Notes: generated by a model from the sequence alone, not told the origin. A stretch of DNA of 64,000 nucleotides from Eutreptiella sp. 'Long Island Sound 2002' (GCA_964036045.1 OZ038383.1:6402430-6466429), one strand, 5' to 3'. Shown: positions 11,368 through 21,962, counted from the stretch's first letter. Translations and numbers: made by a program.

Positions 11368-14300
11368 ATGGTAAACTGGCAAGAAGCGGGTAAGACGTGG
11401 CCGCGGCCCCACCCCCATGCAGCGCACCTACTGCGTGGGTTGGTATGGGACCAGCACTACCGCCAGAGCCACCCCCAGTGTGAAGGCGGCATGCCCAGGA
11501 CCTTCGAGCTCCGCACGGACATCGCCCCCGACCGCCTGCAGGCCGTGGAGGACTGGCTGCGGGCGGAAGGGTTCGCCTTCCGCTTCCAGCAGAGGCGCTG
11601 GAGGACCTGGACCCGGCCGGACAGGCCCGGCGAAGGGCTGCGCTCCGACGGGATTGTGGAGGACGAGAAGCCCAACGAGTACCCGTCGGGCGCCACGATC
11701 AATGTCTCCATGTGGGACATGATCGAAAAGAACTTCCCGGAAACGGGGAGCGAGCGCAGGCTGCAGGGCAGCAGCAGCGCGTCTCCGGGGAAGGAGAAGC
11801 GGTCCGCCGGGGACAGGAAGCAGGACCCGAAGTGGCGGGAGTACCAGGAGTCCCTGGCCGCCGAAGCCGGCCAAGGCGCCAAGGGCGGAACCCCAGCCCC
11901 CAGTCCCCAACGGGCCAATGGTGGTCATCACCCCGGCCACGCCACCCTCGGCGACTTCATCCAAGTCGCCAAGCAGACCAAGGCCAAGCCCCGTCCGCTG
12001 CTCCTGAGGCCCCAGCAGGCCCCAGCAGGCCCAAGCAGCGACGTGGAGTCGGCCCACCGCGGGAGGATGCCGGCCGACCAGGCCAGCTCCAGCAGCAGCG
12101 TCGCTCCCGACCAAAGGGACGTGGCGCGCGCCTGTGAGCGCGCCTGTGGGGTGCCCTGCAACCTTCGGGTTGCCCGGCAACGGGCCAGGCAGCACAGCGC
12201 TGCCGTGGAGGGCGCCGTCGGCATCGCCCAGGAGGAGGCTGCGAAGTGGGCGCATGGCATGGCCATCCACGCCCAGACCGTGGCAGCCATTGCGGCCGGA
12301 CTCACGGCCGTAGCCGCCCATGGGGCAGCGACTGCCCAGGTCAACGGTGAATTGGCGGCAGCCGACGAGGAAGCCCGCCTGACGCAGGAGGCGGTCCCCT
12401 GCAAGGAGGCCGAGGTGAGGGCGCTGGAAGAGGCGCTTGCCCAAGAGAGGGCAAAGAAGGAGGCGGAGGAAAGGGCCCACGCCGAAGCGACGGCTAAGGC
12501 CCAGGCGGACGCCGCCAAGAAGGACGCCATCGAGGCCGCGCGACGGAAGGTCGCCGAGGACAGGGCCAAGACAGAGGCGGAACTGGCGGCGTTGGAAGCG
12601 GACAAAGCGCGGCTGCAGCAGACCCGGGAAGCCGAGGCGGCTCGTGCCCGGGAGGAGGCCGAAAGGCGAGCTGCTGCAGCCACCGCCGCCGCAATGGAGG
12701 AGGCAGAGGCCAAACTCCGCCGCGAGACTCCCCCGGGAGGATCACGAGTGGAGACCCTTCGAAAGCTTTTCGAAGGGGACGCCTCCTCCAAGATGACGCT
12801 GGACGAGGCCGACACGGGCAGCAGTGGGAGCAGTGGCCCTACTGCCCATCGACGGATGAAGGGCAAGGGGAAGACCCCCGAGAGGCCGCGGAGGCCAGCG
12901 GGCGGACACCCCCACGACAGTGACCCCTTCTTCACCGCCAGCGACGGGGATGAACGAGGCCGCCGACATCGCCAAGTGGTGGCTTGGACGGGCGGAGGAG
13001 GCGGAGACGTCCCCATGGAGCCGGAAGGTGAGGATGAGGATCTCCCTTCTCCCTACCGGAGCTCGGAGTCTTCTGAGACCGAGACGCCCAGGTGGGGCGA
13101 CATGGACGAGGATGACGACATGGACTTCGGCATCACGAGGAAGCGCCCATCCTCGGACCCACCGAGGCGACCTGGCGGAGACCCACCGGGACCCCCTGGC
13201 GGAGGAGCATCAGGACCCCCTGGAGGACGCCCACCAAGTGGACCCCCTGGAGGCGGACCACCGGGCGGGGGAGGACCCCCTGGACCGGGCGGACCCGGCA
13301 GAGGCCCTCCTGGAGGACCCCCTGGGGACCCCGACGACCAACCAGGGAACAGCGACCCGGATACCACTTGGCGGTGGATTGTCTACCTCCGCAGGAGGGT
13401 CCAGTTCCTCGAGCGCGAGGTAGACACGGGCAAGGGCGAGATGACTCGCATCTCCGAGGTTGCCGCGCGCGTGCGGAGAGAGCTGGACATTGCCAGGGCC
13501 GAGACCAGGCAGCTGAAACCGGTCATCAGCGGCCTGCAGCAGAGGCTGGACGCGCTGGAGGCCCGTGGGAGCGTCGGCAGCGACCACCCACCCCTGGAGT
13601 CTGGCTCGTCGGACGACAGCTGGGGACCCGGACCAGGTCCAGGCAGACCCCACGCCGCCGGCGGAGCCCCCAGGAGTCGCCCCAGCGCCAGTGCCCCCTC
13701 TCTCACCGCCCCCTCTCACCACAGCGCGGGCCGCCGCAACGAGCGCGTGCCGCCCGGCAGTGGCAGTGAGGATTGGCGTGATGAGTTGCTCAGCGCGGAG
13801 CACCGCAACCGCCGTGCTCCACCGCGGACACCGGTACGCCCCCGGCGCCCCGCACCAGCCCTGGAGCCAATCCCAATGGCTGGTGGACGTTATGGTGGAC
13901 TCAGGGATGAGGTCCCCAGAGGAGACGTGGAGTGGGATGTCGGTGGAGGTGAGGATCTGGACCTGGACCTGGAGGAGTTCGACATCAGCGCGCCGCGTGG
14001 TGTACGACGGGAGGCCGCTGAACGCAGCCGCCGGCGCTGTGATGAGGATGCGTACATGGAAGGAGTACGGCGTGAACATCTAGGTTCAGCGTACATGGAG
14101 GAACCGCGGCGTAGCCACAGGGATTCCATGGAGGAGATGGACGTGGCGGCCGTGGGAGTCCGTGGGCGAGGCCGATGGGAACCTCGGTCGACCTCGCGGC
14201 CGGCGTTCATGGTCTCTAAGGCCGCGGATGCCGCCGTGTGGGAAGACTTGAAGGACATCAAGCCCCCCATGTACGATGGCAACCCCCTCAACCTCGACCG

Positions 14301-15507
14301 CTTCTTGGAGAAGCTGGACGATTGGGGGCTGACCGTCACTGAAGACCTGCCTCCCGCGGATGCGGAGAGATATGTCTTCAGACGGTTCAGGTACCGCCTG
14401 CCGGAAGTGCTCGGAGAGCTATACTTCGTGGCGACCAAGGAGGGGAGAATCAAGACCCTCAAGGAAGCCAAGAAGTGGCTCAACGAGCAGGAGCGGGTGG
14501 ACGCTCCGCAGGTGGCTGCCAAGCGCTGGAAGTCCATCAAGCTTGAGCATGATGGACGGGAGAGCCGCCTACGGGACTGGCGTGACTTCCGAGGGAAATA
14601 CACCCTCTTCCGCCGCAACGTGGAGGATTGGAACGAGGGTGACGAGCAGGCTCGCCTGCTCTCCATGCTGCCGGAAGCATGGATCAAGAGGGTCACCAAG
14701 GAGGAGTCCAAGCGGGCCAAGTCCAACCACACGGTCAAGATGATGCTCCCCCAAGAGTATCATACGAACGTGGTGGCTTGGACGAGGAAGAACGTGGCCC
14801 GGGATGTCAGACGGCGCTCCCTGCGGAACGCTCTCCTCATCACCGTCTCGGGCGATCGCGAGAAGACCGCGATGTGGCGCCTTGACGAGTGTGAGTTGAG
14901 CGGCCAGACCATCCGTCTGCAGGCCATCCCGGCGCGGATGAGCTGCGACGAGATCCTGGAGTGGGTTGGCGAGGAAGTACTCAAGGAGTACCGAAACTTC
15001 CACCACACCCGCGGGTTGAGGCCCGGCGACCGCGACGTCAACTACGTTGGCGAGGGACTTGGCGGGGAAGCTGCCATGGACCCAGCGGGAACCGGCGGCG
15101 ATGAGACTCTCGTCGACGATGACGACGACGATGAGCCCGCCGAAGTGGCCGTTTGCGCCTTCGTGGCCAAAAACCTGAGCGGGGGGAGCAAACCGGGAAA
15201 CTGGAAGCCCCTGCAGCAGGGTTGGAGGAAGCAGGAGAAGAGGGACCCTCGCCGCATTGGCGACCCTCCGCTGTCCTTTGGGGAGTTCATACGTGCTCAC
15301 CCTCAGGGATGTTTCGTGTGTTATGGGAGGAAGAAAGGCTTCAACCATGACCACCCCAGGTCGGACAACAAGAACAAGGAGAACAACCAGAACGACCAGA
15401 ACAAGGACAAAGACAAGAAGCCTACTCGTAGAGAGAGGAGGAAGAAGGGCGTCAACGAGGTTGATGCGAAGGAGAACACCCCTACTTCCACAACCGACGC
15501 CCCCTAG
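11368..15507 (+). CDS. gag: Element B Gag polyprotein, 1,379 aa
   Basis: Gag builds the cytoplasmic virus-like particle that packages element RNA. The start is the ATG of MVNWQEAGKTW, shared with element A; a GTG further upstream is not needed. Domains by residue: N-terminal region 1-120; Ala/Glu/Arg coiled coil about 350-450; acidic and Ser-rich region; Gly/Pro-rich collagen-like stretch about 597-660; second coiled coil about 669-735; capsid-like gag core about 966-1130 (PPMYDGNP through TVKMMLPQEY); an Asp run near 1250; a zinc-knuckle-like CFVCYGRKKGFNHDH near 1314; a Lys/Asn-rich tail. Compared with A, 61 residues are missing in frame after NHDH, including the last zinc ligand Cys. Typical Ty3 Gags are a few hundred residues, so this one is several times longer. 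It ends in TAG, with pro following in the same frame. Confidence 0.88.
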   Translation: MVNWQEAGKTWPRPHPHAAHLLRGLVWDQHYRQSHPQCEGGMPRTFELRTDIAPDRLQAVEDWLRAEGFAFRFQQRRWRTWTRPDRPGEGLRSDGIVEDEKPNEYPSGATINVSMWDMIEKNFPETGSERRLQGSSSASPGKEKRSAGDRKQDPKWREYQESLAAEAGQGAKGGTPAPSPQRANGGHHPGHATLGDFIQVAKQTKAKPRPLLLRPQQAPAGPSSDVESAHRGRMPADQASSSSSVAPDQRDVARACERACGVPCNLRVARQRARQHSAAVEGAVGIAQEEAAKWAHGMAIHAQTVAAIAAGLTAVAAHGAATAQVNGELAAADEEARLTQEAVPCKEAEVRALEEALAQERAKKEAEERAHAEATAKAQADAAKKDAIEAARRKVAEDRAKTEAELAALEADKARLQQTREAEAARAREEAERRAAAATAAAMEEAEAKLRRETPPGGSRVETLRKLFEGDASSKMTLDEADTGSSGSSGPTAHRRMKGKGKTPERPRRPAGGHPHDSDPFFTASDGDERGRRHRQVVAWTGGGGGDVPMEPEGEDEDLPSPYRSSESSETETPRWGDMDEDDDMDFGITRKRPSSDPPRRPGGDPPGPPGGGASGPPGGRPPSGPPGGGPPGGGGPPGPGGPGRGPPGGPPGDPDDQPGNSDPDTTWRWIVYLRRRVQFLEREVDTGKGEMTRISEVAARVRRELDIARAETRQLKPVISGLQQRLDALEARGSVGSDHPPLESGSSDDSWGPGPGPGRPHAAGGAPRSRPSASAPSLTAPSHHSAGRRNERVPPGSGSEDWRDELLSAEHRNRRAPPRTPVRPRRPAPALEPIPMAGGRYGGLRDEVPRGDVEWDVGGGEDLDLDLEEFDISAPRGVRREAAERSRRRCDEDAYMEGVRREHLGSAYMEEPRRSHRDSMEEMDVAAVGVRGRGRWEPRSTSRPAFMVSKAADAAVWEDLKDIKPPMYDGNPLNLDRFLEKLDDWGLTVTEDLPPADAERYVFRRFRYRLPEVLGELYFVATKEGRIKTLKEAKKWLNEQERVDAPQVAAKRWKSIKLEHDGRESRLRDWRDFRGKYTLFRRNVEDWNEGDEQARLLSMLPEAWIKRVTKEESKRAKSNHTVKMMLPQEYHTNVVAWTRKNVARDVRRRSLRNALLITVSGDREKTAMWRLDECELSGQTIRLQAIPARMSCDEILEWVGEEVLKEYRNFHHTRGLRPGDRDVNYVGEGLGGEAAMDPAGTGGDETLVDDDDDDEPAEVAVCAFVAKNLSGGSKPGNWKPLQQGWRKQEKRDPRRIGDPPLSFGEFIRAHPQGCFVCYGRKKGFNHDHPRSDNKNKENNQNDQNKDKDKKPTRRERRKKGVNEVDAKENTPTSTTDAP
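15505..15507 (+). other. Candidate readthrough stop (TAG) between gag and pro
   Basis: The codons are CCC TAG CAG. The next frame stays open into the protease without any frame change. Element A has a TAG at the same place, followed by CGG. A conserved stop in two diverged copies, with pol in the same frame, is what programmed suppression would look like. Reading through an amber codon is known for gammaretroviral gag-pol. Here it is an inference. Confidence 0.5.
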
Positions 15508-16680
15508 CAGAGCCCCTGCAGCCAAGGGCCCCAGCTAGGGCGGTCGCAGGATGGTGTCGTGGGAAGCGCCGAACCATCCCAGTCGGGAGTCGATAAGCAC
15601 AAAGGGACTGCCGCGGGCGGAAGGCCCGGTCAGGCGCCCAGTCGCGGAGGCGGGGTGAGGGCAAGTGAAGGCACGAACCCTTGCACCCGTCCGTCCTTCG
15701 CGACCAAGAATGTGTTTGATGTACTACAAGATCTATCCGAGAGTATCGGAGGATCACCCAAACCGCAGCTGGATGCTGCAGATGGGCAGCCTGAGCCCAT
15801 TGTCCACGACCTGCACCAGTCGCTTGTTGAGCTTCTGGAACGGCCGGAGATCCTGAGTTTGCACGCCGTGCGCCGTGTCAGGCGTGAGCGGCAGTTGCAT
15901 CTTAAGGTCCGTGCCTTATGCGGGGAAGTGGAAAAGGTTTTCGACGTGTTGGTCGACACGGGAGCTCAAGTCAGCTTGGTCAAGGCTGGCCTACTTCCAC
16001 CAGAGTGTCTGACGGACAGTCGGAAACCTGTCAGGCTGAAGGTGGCGAACGGCCAGTACATGGTGGGAGGCACGAAGGAAGCGGCCATTGGGCTGCAGTT
16101 CGTGAACCATCGTGAGCTGAGCCGCCCAGACCTCGGCAAGGAAATCCTCCTGCACGGTCGCTTCTACGAGGCCGAGATGGACTGGGACATGATCGTCGGG
16201 TACGACTTCATGATGGACACGGACTCCGGCGTTCTCCCGGCCAAGGCTTCAATGACCCTGTACCAGGACGACCAGCTCTCGTGGCTTTCGTCACCTGAGC
16301 ACCATGTGGAATGCCAATGGATCCACCCCGAACGCAATCAGCTCGAAGTGGCCGCGCTGGACACTGAGCCAACTGGTCCTGCAAACCAGGAGTACGGCGT
16401 ACGGCCGGAAGTGGCGAGCCGAGTTTTCGCGGACTTGGGAGCTTCGGATCTGGCCCTGGATGCGTTCTCTTCAGGAACGTCCGCCCATCTTCGGGTGTGT
16501 GAGAAGTACTGGAGCGCACAGGACTCCGCGTGGAAGAAGCACTGGGGTCCGCATCAGGGATTGATGTGGATCCATTGCCCCCGTTGGGACATTCCAAGAG
16601 CGATAGCGAAGATTCGCAAGGACCGCTCCAAGGCAGTGCTGGTTGTTCCTATGGGATGCACCGGGGAGGAAAGTACCTGA
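15508..16680 (+). CDS. Element B protease plus an additional domain
   Basis: This is the first part of pol, entered through the TAG at 15505; an isolated ORF would start only at a GTG near 15559. The retropepsin has its catalytic DTGA at 15955-15966, with the following QVSLVKAGLLPP and a distal MIVGYDFMMDTDSG segment. It would process Gag and Pol inside the particle. Beyond it, about 16430-16670, is a second conserved-looking module (LALDAFSSGTSAHL ... WKKHWGPHQGLMWIHCP ... AVLVVPMGC). This resembles, in spacing, the W-x-x-P plus LVVP end of Dam-like methyltransferase domains reported in some retroelements; the catalytic NPP[FWY] motif is not intact, so the function is uncertain. The frame ends at TGA 16678, which could come from CGA. 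Confidence 0.75.
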   Translation, partial: QSPCSQGPQLGRSQDGVVGSAEPSQSGVDKHKGTAAGGRPGQAPSRGGGVRASEGTNPCTRPSFATKNVFDVLQDLSESIGGSPKPQLDAADGQPEPIVHDLHQSLVELLERPEILSLHAVRRVRRERQLHLKVRALCGEVEKVFDVLVDTGAQVSLVKAGLLPPECLTDSRKPVRLKVANGQYMVGGTKEAAIGLQFVNHRELSRPDLGKEILLHGRFYEAEMDWDMIVGYDFMMDTDSGVLPAKASMTLYQDDQLSWLSSPEHHVECQWIHPERNQLEVAALDTEPTGPANQEYGVRPEVASRVFADLGASDLALDAFSSGTSAHLRVCEKYWSAQDSAWKKHWGPHQGLMWIHCPRWDIPRAIAKIRKDRSKAVLVVPMGCTGEEST

Positions 16681-17163
16681 CATTGGGTAGCCTCATTGAC
16701 CAACATGACCTTAAACAAGGTCGTCCTACCGGCTGGAGAGAGTGTCTATCAGGACGCTAAGGGACAGCCCATGCCACCCCAGAGATGGCCAACGGAATTC
16801 CACTATGTGGATGGGGGCCTTGATCAGGCCGACGCCACGGACTTCGTGTGTGTCAACCGCATCATAGCGGAGCCATGGCGGCAATGCTTTGCGGTTCCCC
16901 CTGTTGACATCGAAGAATCGGATTCGGAAGACCCCCTCACTGAAGAGGAGTGGGATCTGGTTCAGGGGTATATGGATCAGCCCTTTCACGACTGGGGAAA
17001 CCAGCGTGAGGGCAAGGGCCAGGACAGAGCCTGGTAAGAAGTGGACTCGATCGTCTCTGGTTCCTATGACGGGAACACCTTCGTGCAGAGGGTGCTGGAC
17101 CACCTATCCAGCCAGGACGAGCCAATCGGGGGTAACCCACCCACCTACGGCGATCTATTCTGA
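16681..17163 (+). pseudogene. Element B pol linker with in-frame stops
   Basis: The gag-pol frame stays open here except for TAA at 17035-17037 and TGA at 17161-17163. The encoded text (VLPAGESVYQD, PPVDIEESDSEDPLTEEEW, FVQRVLDHLSSQDEPIGG) is acidic and protein-like, so I treat it as the spacer between the protease module and RT. No known domain is recognised. Both stops could have come from CAA and CGA by one C-to-T change. If functional, this copy would need three stop codons suppressed between protease and RT, which is improbable. Confidence 0.6.
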
Positions 17164-20100
17164 GGCAAGACCAGAGATGGCCCTTTGGGCTACCTGGGAA
17201 GACCACCTGAGCCGAAAGCGAGCGGAGTAGCTACCCCTCAAGTAAGTTCCGTGGTCCAAGTGCCCGGAAAAGCCAACGCGGAGTCCGATGATTGCCCCAA
17301 GATTCAGGCACTGAGGGCCAGGCTGAAGCAGAAGTATGGTGATACCTTCTTCAGCGGTAAGCCTGTGTTTCCCCCACCGGTGCGTGGACCGTATGGCGAG
17401 GCCAAGATGCGACTGAAGCAGGACCCCCGTGTGTACCGGCACCGGGAGTTTGCCCTGAGGGGCGAGAGGAAGGAGGCCATGGAGAAGATCCTCCGTGACT
17501 TCATCCAGAGGAGTTCGCTCGAGCCGTGCCACTCCGAATGGGCCTCTCCGTGCTTCGTCGTCCCCAAGAAGGTGGCCGGTGAGTGGCGGCTCGTGGTCGA
17601 CTACCGCGGCCTAAACGCCCAAACGCAGCACAACAGCTATACGCTGCCCCTCATTGAGGACATGCTGCAAAAACAACACCGGCGGAGGATCTTCACGGTG
17701 ATTGACCTGAAACATGGTTATCATCAGATGCTCCTTGCCGAGGAGTCCCGTGCCTGCACGGCCATGAGCACTTGAATTGGACCTCTCCAGTGGAAGGTGA
17801 TGCCCATGGGCGTTACCAACGGCAATGCGGCTTTTCAGCGGATGCTGGAGAACCTGCTTGAGCCGGTGCGCGACTGTGCGGACCCCTTCGTGGACGACGT
17901 GATCATCGCGTCCGGGGACCCCAGTATGAGCTACGAGGAGCTCCTCGAGGCACATGAAAGGGACGTCACTCGAGTGCTGGACCTTCTGGTTCGGCACAAG
18001 CTCACGGGCAGCAGTGACAAGGCCACCATTGCGGTAAGCGAGGTGGTCTTCGCTGGCCACGTAGTTGGGAACGGGCAGCGAAAGCCCATACCTGGCAAAG
18101 TTGCCGCGATTGAGCACTGGGAAAAGCCCAAGACGGTCTCTGAGCTACGGGCGTATCTGGGGTTCTGCAACTACTACTCGGGGTATATCAAAATGTATGC
18201 CGAGTACGCAGCCCCCATGACGAACATGCTCAAGGGCAACCGAGAGGAGACCAAGAAGGGGTCCAAGAAGGCTCTGGTCTGGACCGCTGAGTCCGACCGT
18301 GCCTTTGAGGGGATGAAGCAGGCGCTGCTATCTGCAGTGGGTCTGCACCTCGTGGATCCCGACCGAGGGTTCGTCCTGCGCACCGACGCTCCCGACTACG
18401 CCATTGGCGCTGTGTTGGAGCAAGTGCTTGACGACGGGAGGCACGTGCCCGTGGCCTTCCCGAGCCGAGTCCTGGCGGAAGGCCAGAGACGGACGTGGAC
18501 TCCCCGTGAAAAGGAGGCGTATGCCATCGTCATGGCTCTCAGGAAATGGGCTGGGTACATAGCCCTCAATCCCGTCACCGTCTGCACCGACCATCAGAGT
18601 CTGCAGTCGTGGCACAAGGAGCACGTGGACACCCCCTCAGGTCCCGCCTCCCAACGGGCAAGATGGCATGAGACCTTGGCCAAGTCGGACCTCACGGTTG
18701 TGTATATTCCTGGAAAGGATAAAACCGTGGCGGACTGTCTCAGTAGGTGGGCCTATCCCGCCAGCAAGGGCATGACGGATATCTCTGCCCATGGCGATGA
18801 GGCTGAAACCGCTGAAGCCAAGAGGATCATCGAAATGGAGCGCCTGATGGAGGAGGAGGGTGCTAAATGCTTCGTCGTCATGGCTGCAGATGCCCCCCTC
18901 GCGTCGACGGTGAGCAGAGCGGTCAGTGTACTCGCCCCGGAGGGAGCTGAGTCCGACCAGCACCTCTTCCCGGAGTCTTGCCTCCAGGACGACTGGACCG
19001 ACGATTACGCCAAGTCTGAGGCCTTTGCGGCCGAGTATAGGGCTTTGACCGACCCTGACGACGGGCAGAAGTGGCCAAAGGGGCTGACCGAGGAAGATGG
19101 CAAGCTCTACCGGAATGGTAAGCTGCTAGTGCCGGAGTCCTGGGTGCTCGAGCTTTGTGAAGCTTGGCACCACCACATGCTGCACCCAGGGGTCAAGAAG
19201 CAAGCCCTTGACATGCAGCGTCGGTTTGAGATCGACCATATCGTTCTCTACACCGCCATCAAGAAGGTCAGGAAGGGTTGTTCGGTCTGCCAGGCCTGCA
19301 ATCCCGATAACCGGAACGTCAAGGGGGAGCCCCAATGGACCCCGGTTCCTGACCAGCCCATGGAGAGCGTGGCCATGGACGTCTTCTCCATGCCCGAAGT
19401 GCACATTGGCAAGGAGACCTTTGACTGTGTGGTTCTTTGCGTGGATCGCCACAGTGGCTACGTTGTAGCCGTTCCGGCACGCAAAAAGGGGTTGCTTGCC
19501 AAGGAAGTGGCAGTCATGATGATTCGTCATTGGCTGACCGTCTTTGACATCCCCCGCACCATTTGCAGTGACCGAGGGCCCCAGTTTACTGGTGGCTGGT
19601 TCAAGGCTATGTGTTCCCTGATGGGGATACGTCATGCCAAGAGCGTCGCCTATCTCAGCCGGTCTAACGGCCGTGCTGAAGTGGCTGGACGGCAGCTGTT
19701 CGAGAAGCTGCGCAAGATCAACATCACCAATCCACGTCGGAACTGGTTTGAGGAGATGTGGCCTGCTCTGAAGGCCCATCATGACACCCCCACTCCGGGC
19801 GGTTTGTCCCCTCACCAGATTCTGTTCGGCAGGGACCCCCTGGGTAGGGGACTTCCCTTGTCTGGTGATGGCATGGCCATGGATGCCAAGGAATTCTTTG
19901 CGCGGCAAGAGCAAACGGCGCGGGACTTCCGCCAGCAGCTCGAGAAGGAGCATGCTGAGCGTCAGAAGTCCGCCTCGAGCTCAACAGCGCAGAAGTTCAG
20001 GGTGGGAGACCCGGTGTGGGTGATCAGACCCCGCCCCATGGGCACCCACCGCACCAAGACCTGGTTCACACCCGGCGAGGTGGTCTGCAGGATTGGTGAG

Positions 20101-20490
20101 GACACCTACCGCATCAAGGTGGGTCACGGACAGTTCCGGGAGCGCCACGAGAGTCAACTCCGCGTGCGGGAGCCCGACCTCCGTGGCCAACATGTGTCCC
20201 TGAACTATGCCGCACATGAGGCTGATTCGGACGACGACTATGCTGAGGAGGACGACTATACAGTCGAGAAGATCCTTGCTCAGCGTCCGAAAGCCTCGGC
20301 ACCAGGAGGCCTGGAGTTCAAGGTTCGTTGGCGAGGCTATGGGCCGTCCCACGACACCTGGGAACCCGTCTCCTCGTTTGTGCCGCGGGTCAATACTCCC
20401 TTCATGGAGTACATCCGCAAGCACAAGACCAAGATCCATGTCTCGGACTTGGCAGCACTCACCCGGGCGATTGCAGCCAGGGGTGCCTGA
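17164..20490 (+). pseudogene. pol: Element B reverse transcriptase, RNase H, integrase and chromodomain (one internal stop)
   Basis: This makes the cDNA and integrates it. The RT has VVDYRGLN (about 17593), FTVIDLKHGYHQM (about 17695) and the catalytic FVDD (about 17887). RNase H spans about 18360-18750, with Asp in LRTDAPDYA, Glu in REKEAYAI, Asp in VCTDHQSL and Asp in VADCLSRW. The integrase has an HHCC finger (about 19165-19300) and a DDE core: AMDVFS (19372), CSDRGPQFTGG (19568) and GRAEVAGR (about 19669). A GPY/F-like region near 20000 is followed by a C-terminal chromodomain (20251-20400, DDYTVEKIL ... FKVRWRGYG ... DTWEPVSSF), expected to read histone marks. The TGA at 17773 interrupts the RT between the TAMST and IGPLQWKVMPMG segments, and could be a mutated CGA. 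All other key residues are intact. Confidence 0.92.
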
Positions 20491-21962
20491 TCAGCGCCCT
20501 GAGCTCTCCCCTGATGTGTTTTCAGCGCTTGTGAGGTCGACGGATCGTCCCTTACTTGCTTGCTCTCTTCCATCTTTCGGTAACCTGCCATCAGAGTGGC
20601 CATATACCCCCCACTGCTTAATCCAGAGGAGGATGGCCCCTCTCTTTCACTTCTATTCGTCACTCCCCCCCTGCTGAGTCCTTGGGAAACCAGGTAGGGC
20701 AACTGACCTTCATATTTCTGAGCTCTTGGGGCCTTGAAGCCCATACGACGTTGCGCAACGGATGCCGCTGTCATCGGCATTGCGATTTTTCGGTGTGTGG
20801 TCTGGTTCCATGGCACTTGCGGAATCCAGACCAGTCGACGTGTGTCTCGAGACTATATATGGCCTGAACTCAGGCGTTTTCCTGTCCACCCTCCTGCATA
20901 CGCCTTATCCTGACCGTGGCGTGGTTTGGCGCTCTGTCCAGAGTGTGTTTACACGCCTATTTACCACGCTTATTGCTTGTCTTTCTGTTCCACAGGATAT
21001 GTGCATTGTATGTTGCGACTGTCAGCCCATCACCGACGGATGGACTGTCTTTTCCCCCTTGTGGGAATGCGAATCGGATTACAGGGGCGCCCTGAGTCGC
21101 CGTTTACATGTTCTTACATATGGTCCAGCCTTGACCAGTACCTCAGTACATATTCTTCTGTTTGCGTGCCCGTGATACCGTGTGCCCTATTCGCTGTGAT
21201 GTGTGGAGATCCTGATGGCGCCAGGCGGGAAGCCCAGTTGCCTGACTACACTCCCAGCGGTCCGCCACTGTCAGTCCCAGTGTGAGCCTACCGATTCGCA
21301 GACGCACTTGCAGTCGGATGGCGGCCTCCGGTGCTCCTGACCTCGGTCAGTCTGCCTGGGAAACTGGTGGTTTGAGGAGTCGACGCCTCCGCCCACACTG
21401 CATGAGGACTCCCTCATGTATGGCCTTCGTGGTAATAGGGCGAGGGAAAAGACGGCCCTGATGCCCGATCCCTTAAGGAGGAGCTCGTTCGGCTGTGGCA
21501 CTCTGGACTTGCGTCGTATGGATATGGACATGGTGCGCCCGAGGAAGGACCCGTGGGGACTCTCCCCAGTCGGCGGGCCTTGGGAAGCTTGGGGTAGCCT
21601 GATGGATCTTTGTGGTCGCTTTCGACCTGTGGGACCACCTCGGTCGTCGTGTGACGCCTATGTTGGCTGTGTATGCCACTGCCACTGTGGTGGTGACCGT
21701 AGCAGCCGGCACCCGGTGCGCCTGGTATGGGTTAACGGGTCCTTTGGATGCCGAACAATCGCCGCCAGGACCCGGGACTTGATACTTGATACTATACTTG
21801 AAGTTACAAGACCCTACAGCACTATACCTGTCTTACTGTGGTGTTTGGAGCCTAACCTGCCAATCAGCCTGAAGTGAGGATGTGACACCCCCCCTTCAGG
21901 ATATGGTCCTGGGTACCCGCTGCCATGCTTGGGTGTTATCGAGCCCCCCCCAGGGTTTGCTC
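20491..21962 (+). other. Element B 3' non-coding region
   Basis: Nearly 1.5 kb lie between the chromodomain stop and the polypurine tract. Open frames here are short and show no envelope-like signal peptide or membrane segments. I see no gene. The length is unusual for a Ty3/gypsy element and might hold packaging or regulatory sequence. Confidence 0.6.

Noticed and set aside
17164-20490. Use of an alternative genetic code to explain the in-frame stops
   Set aside because: All three stop codons appear in frame across the two elements, several ORFs end naturally at them, and each is explained by simple mutation.
20491-21962. An envelope gene in element B
   Set aside because: Only short ORFs are present, with no signal peptide, transmembrane segment or glycosylation-rich domain.
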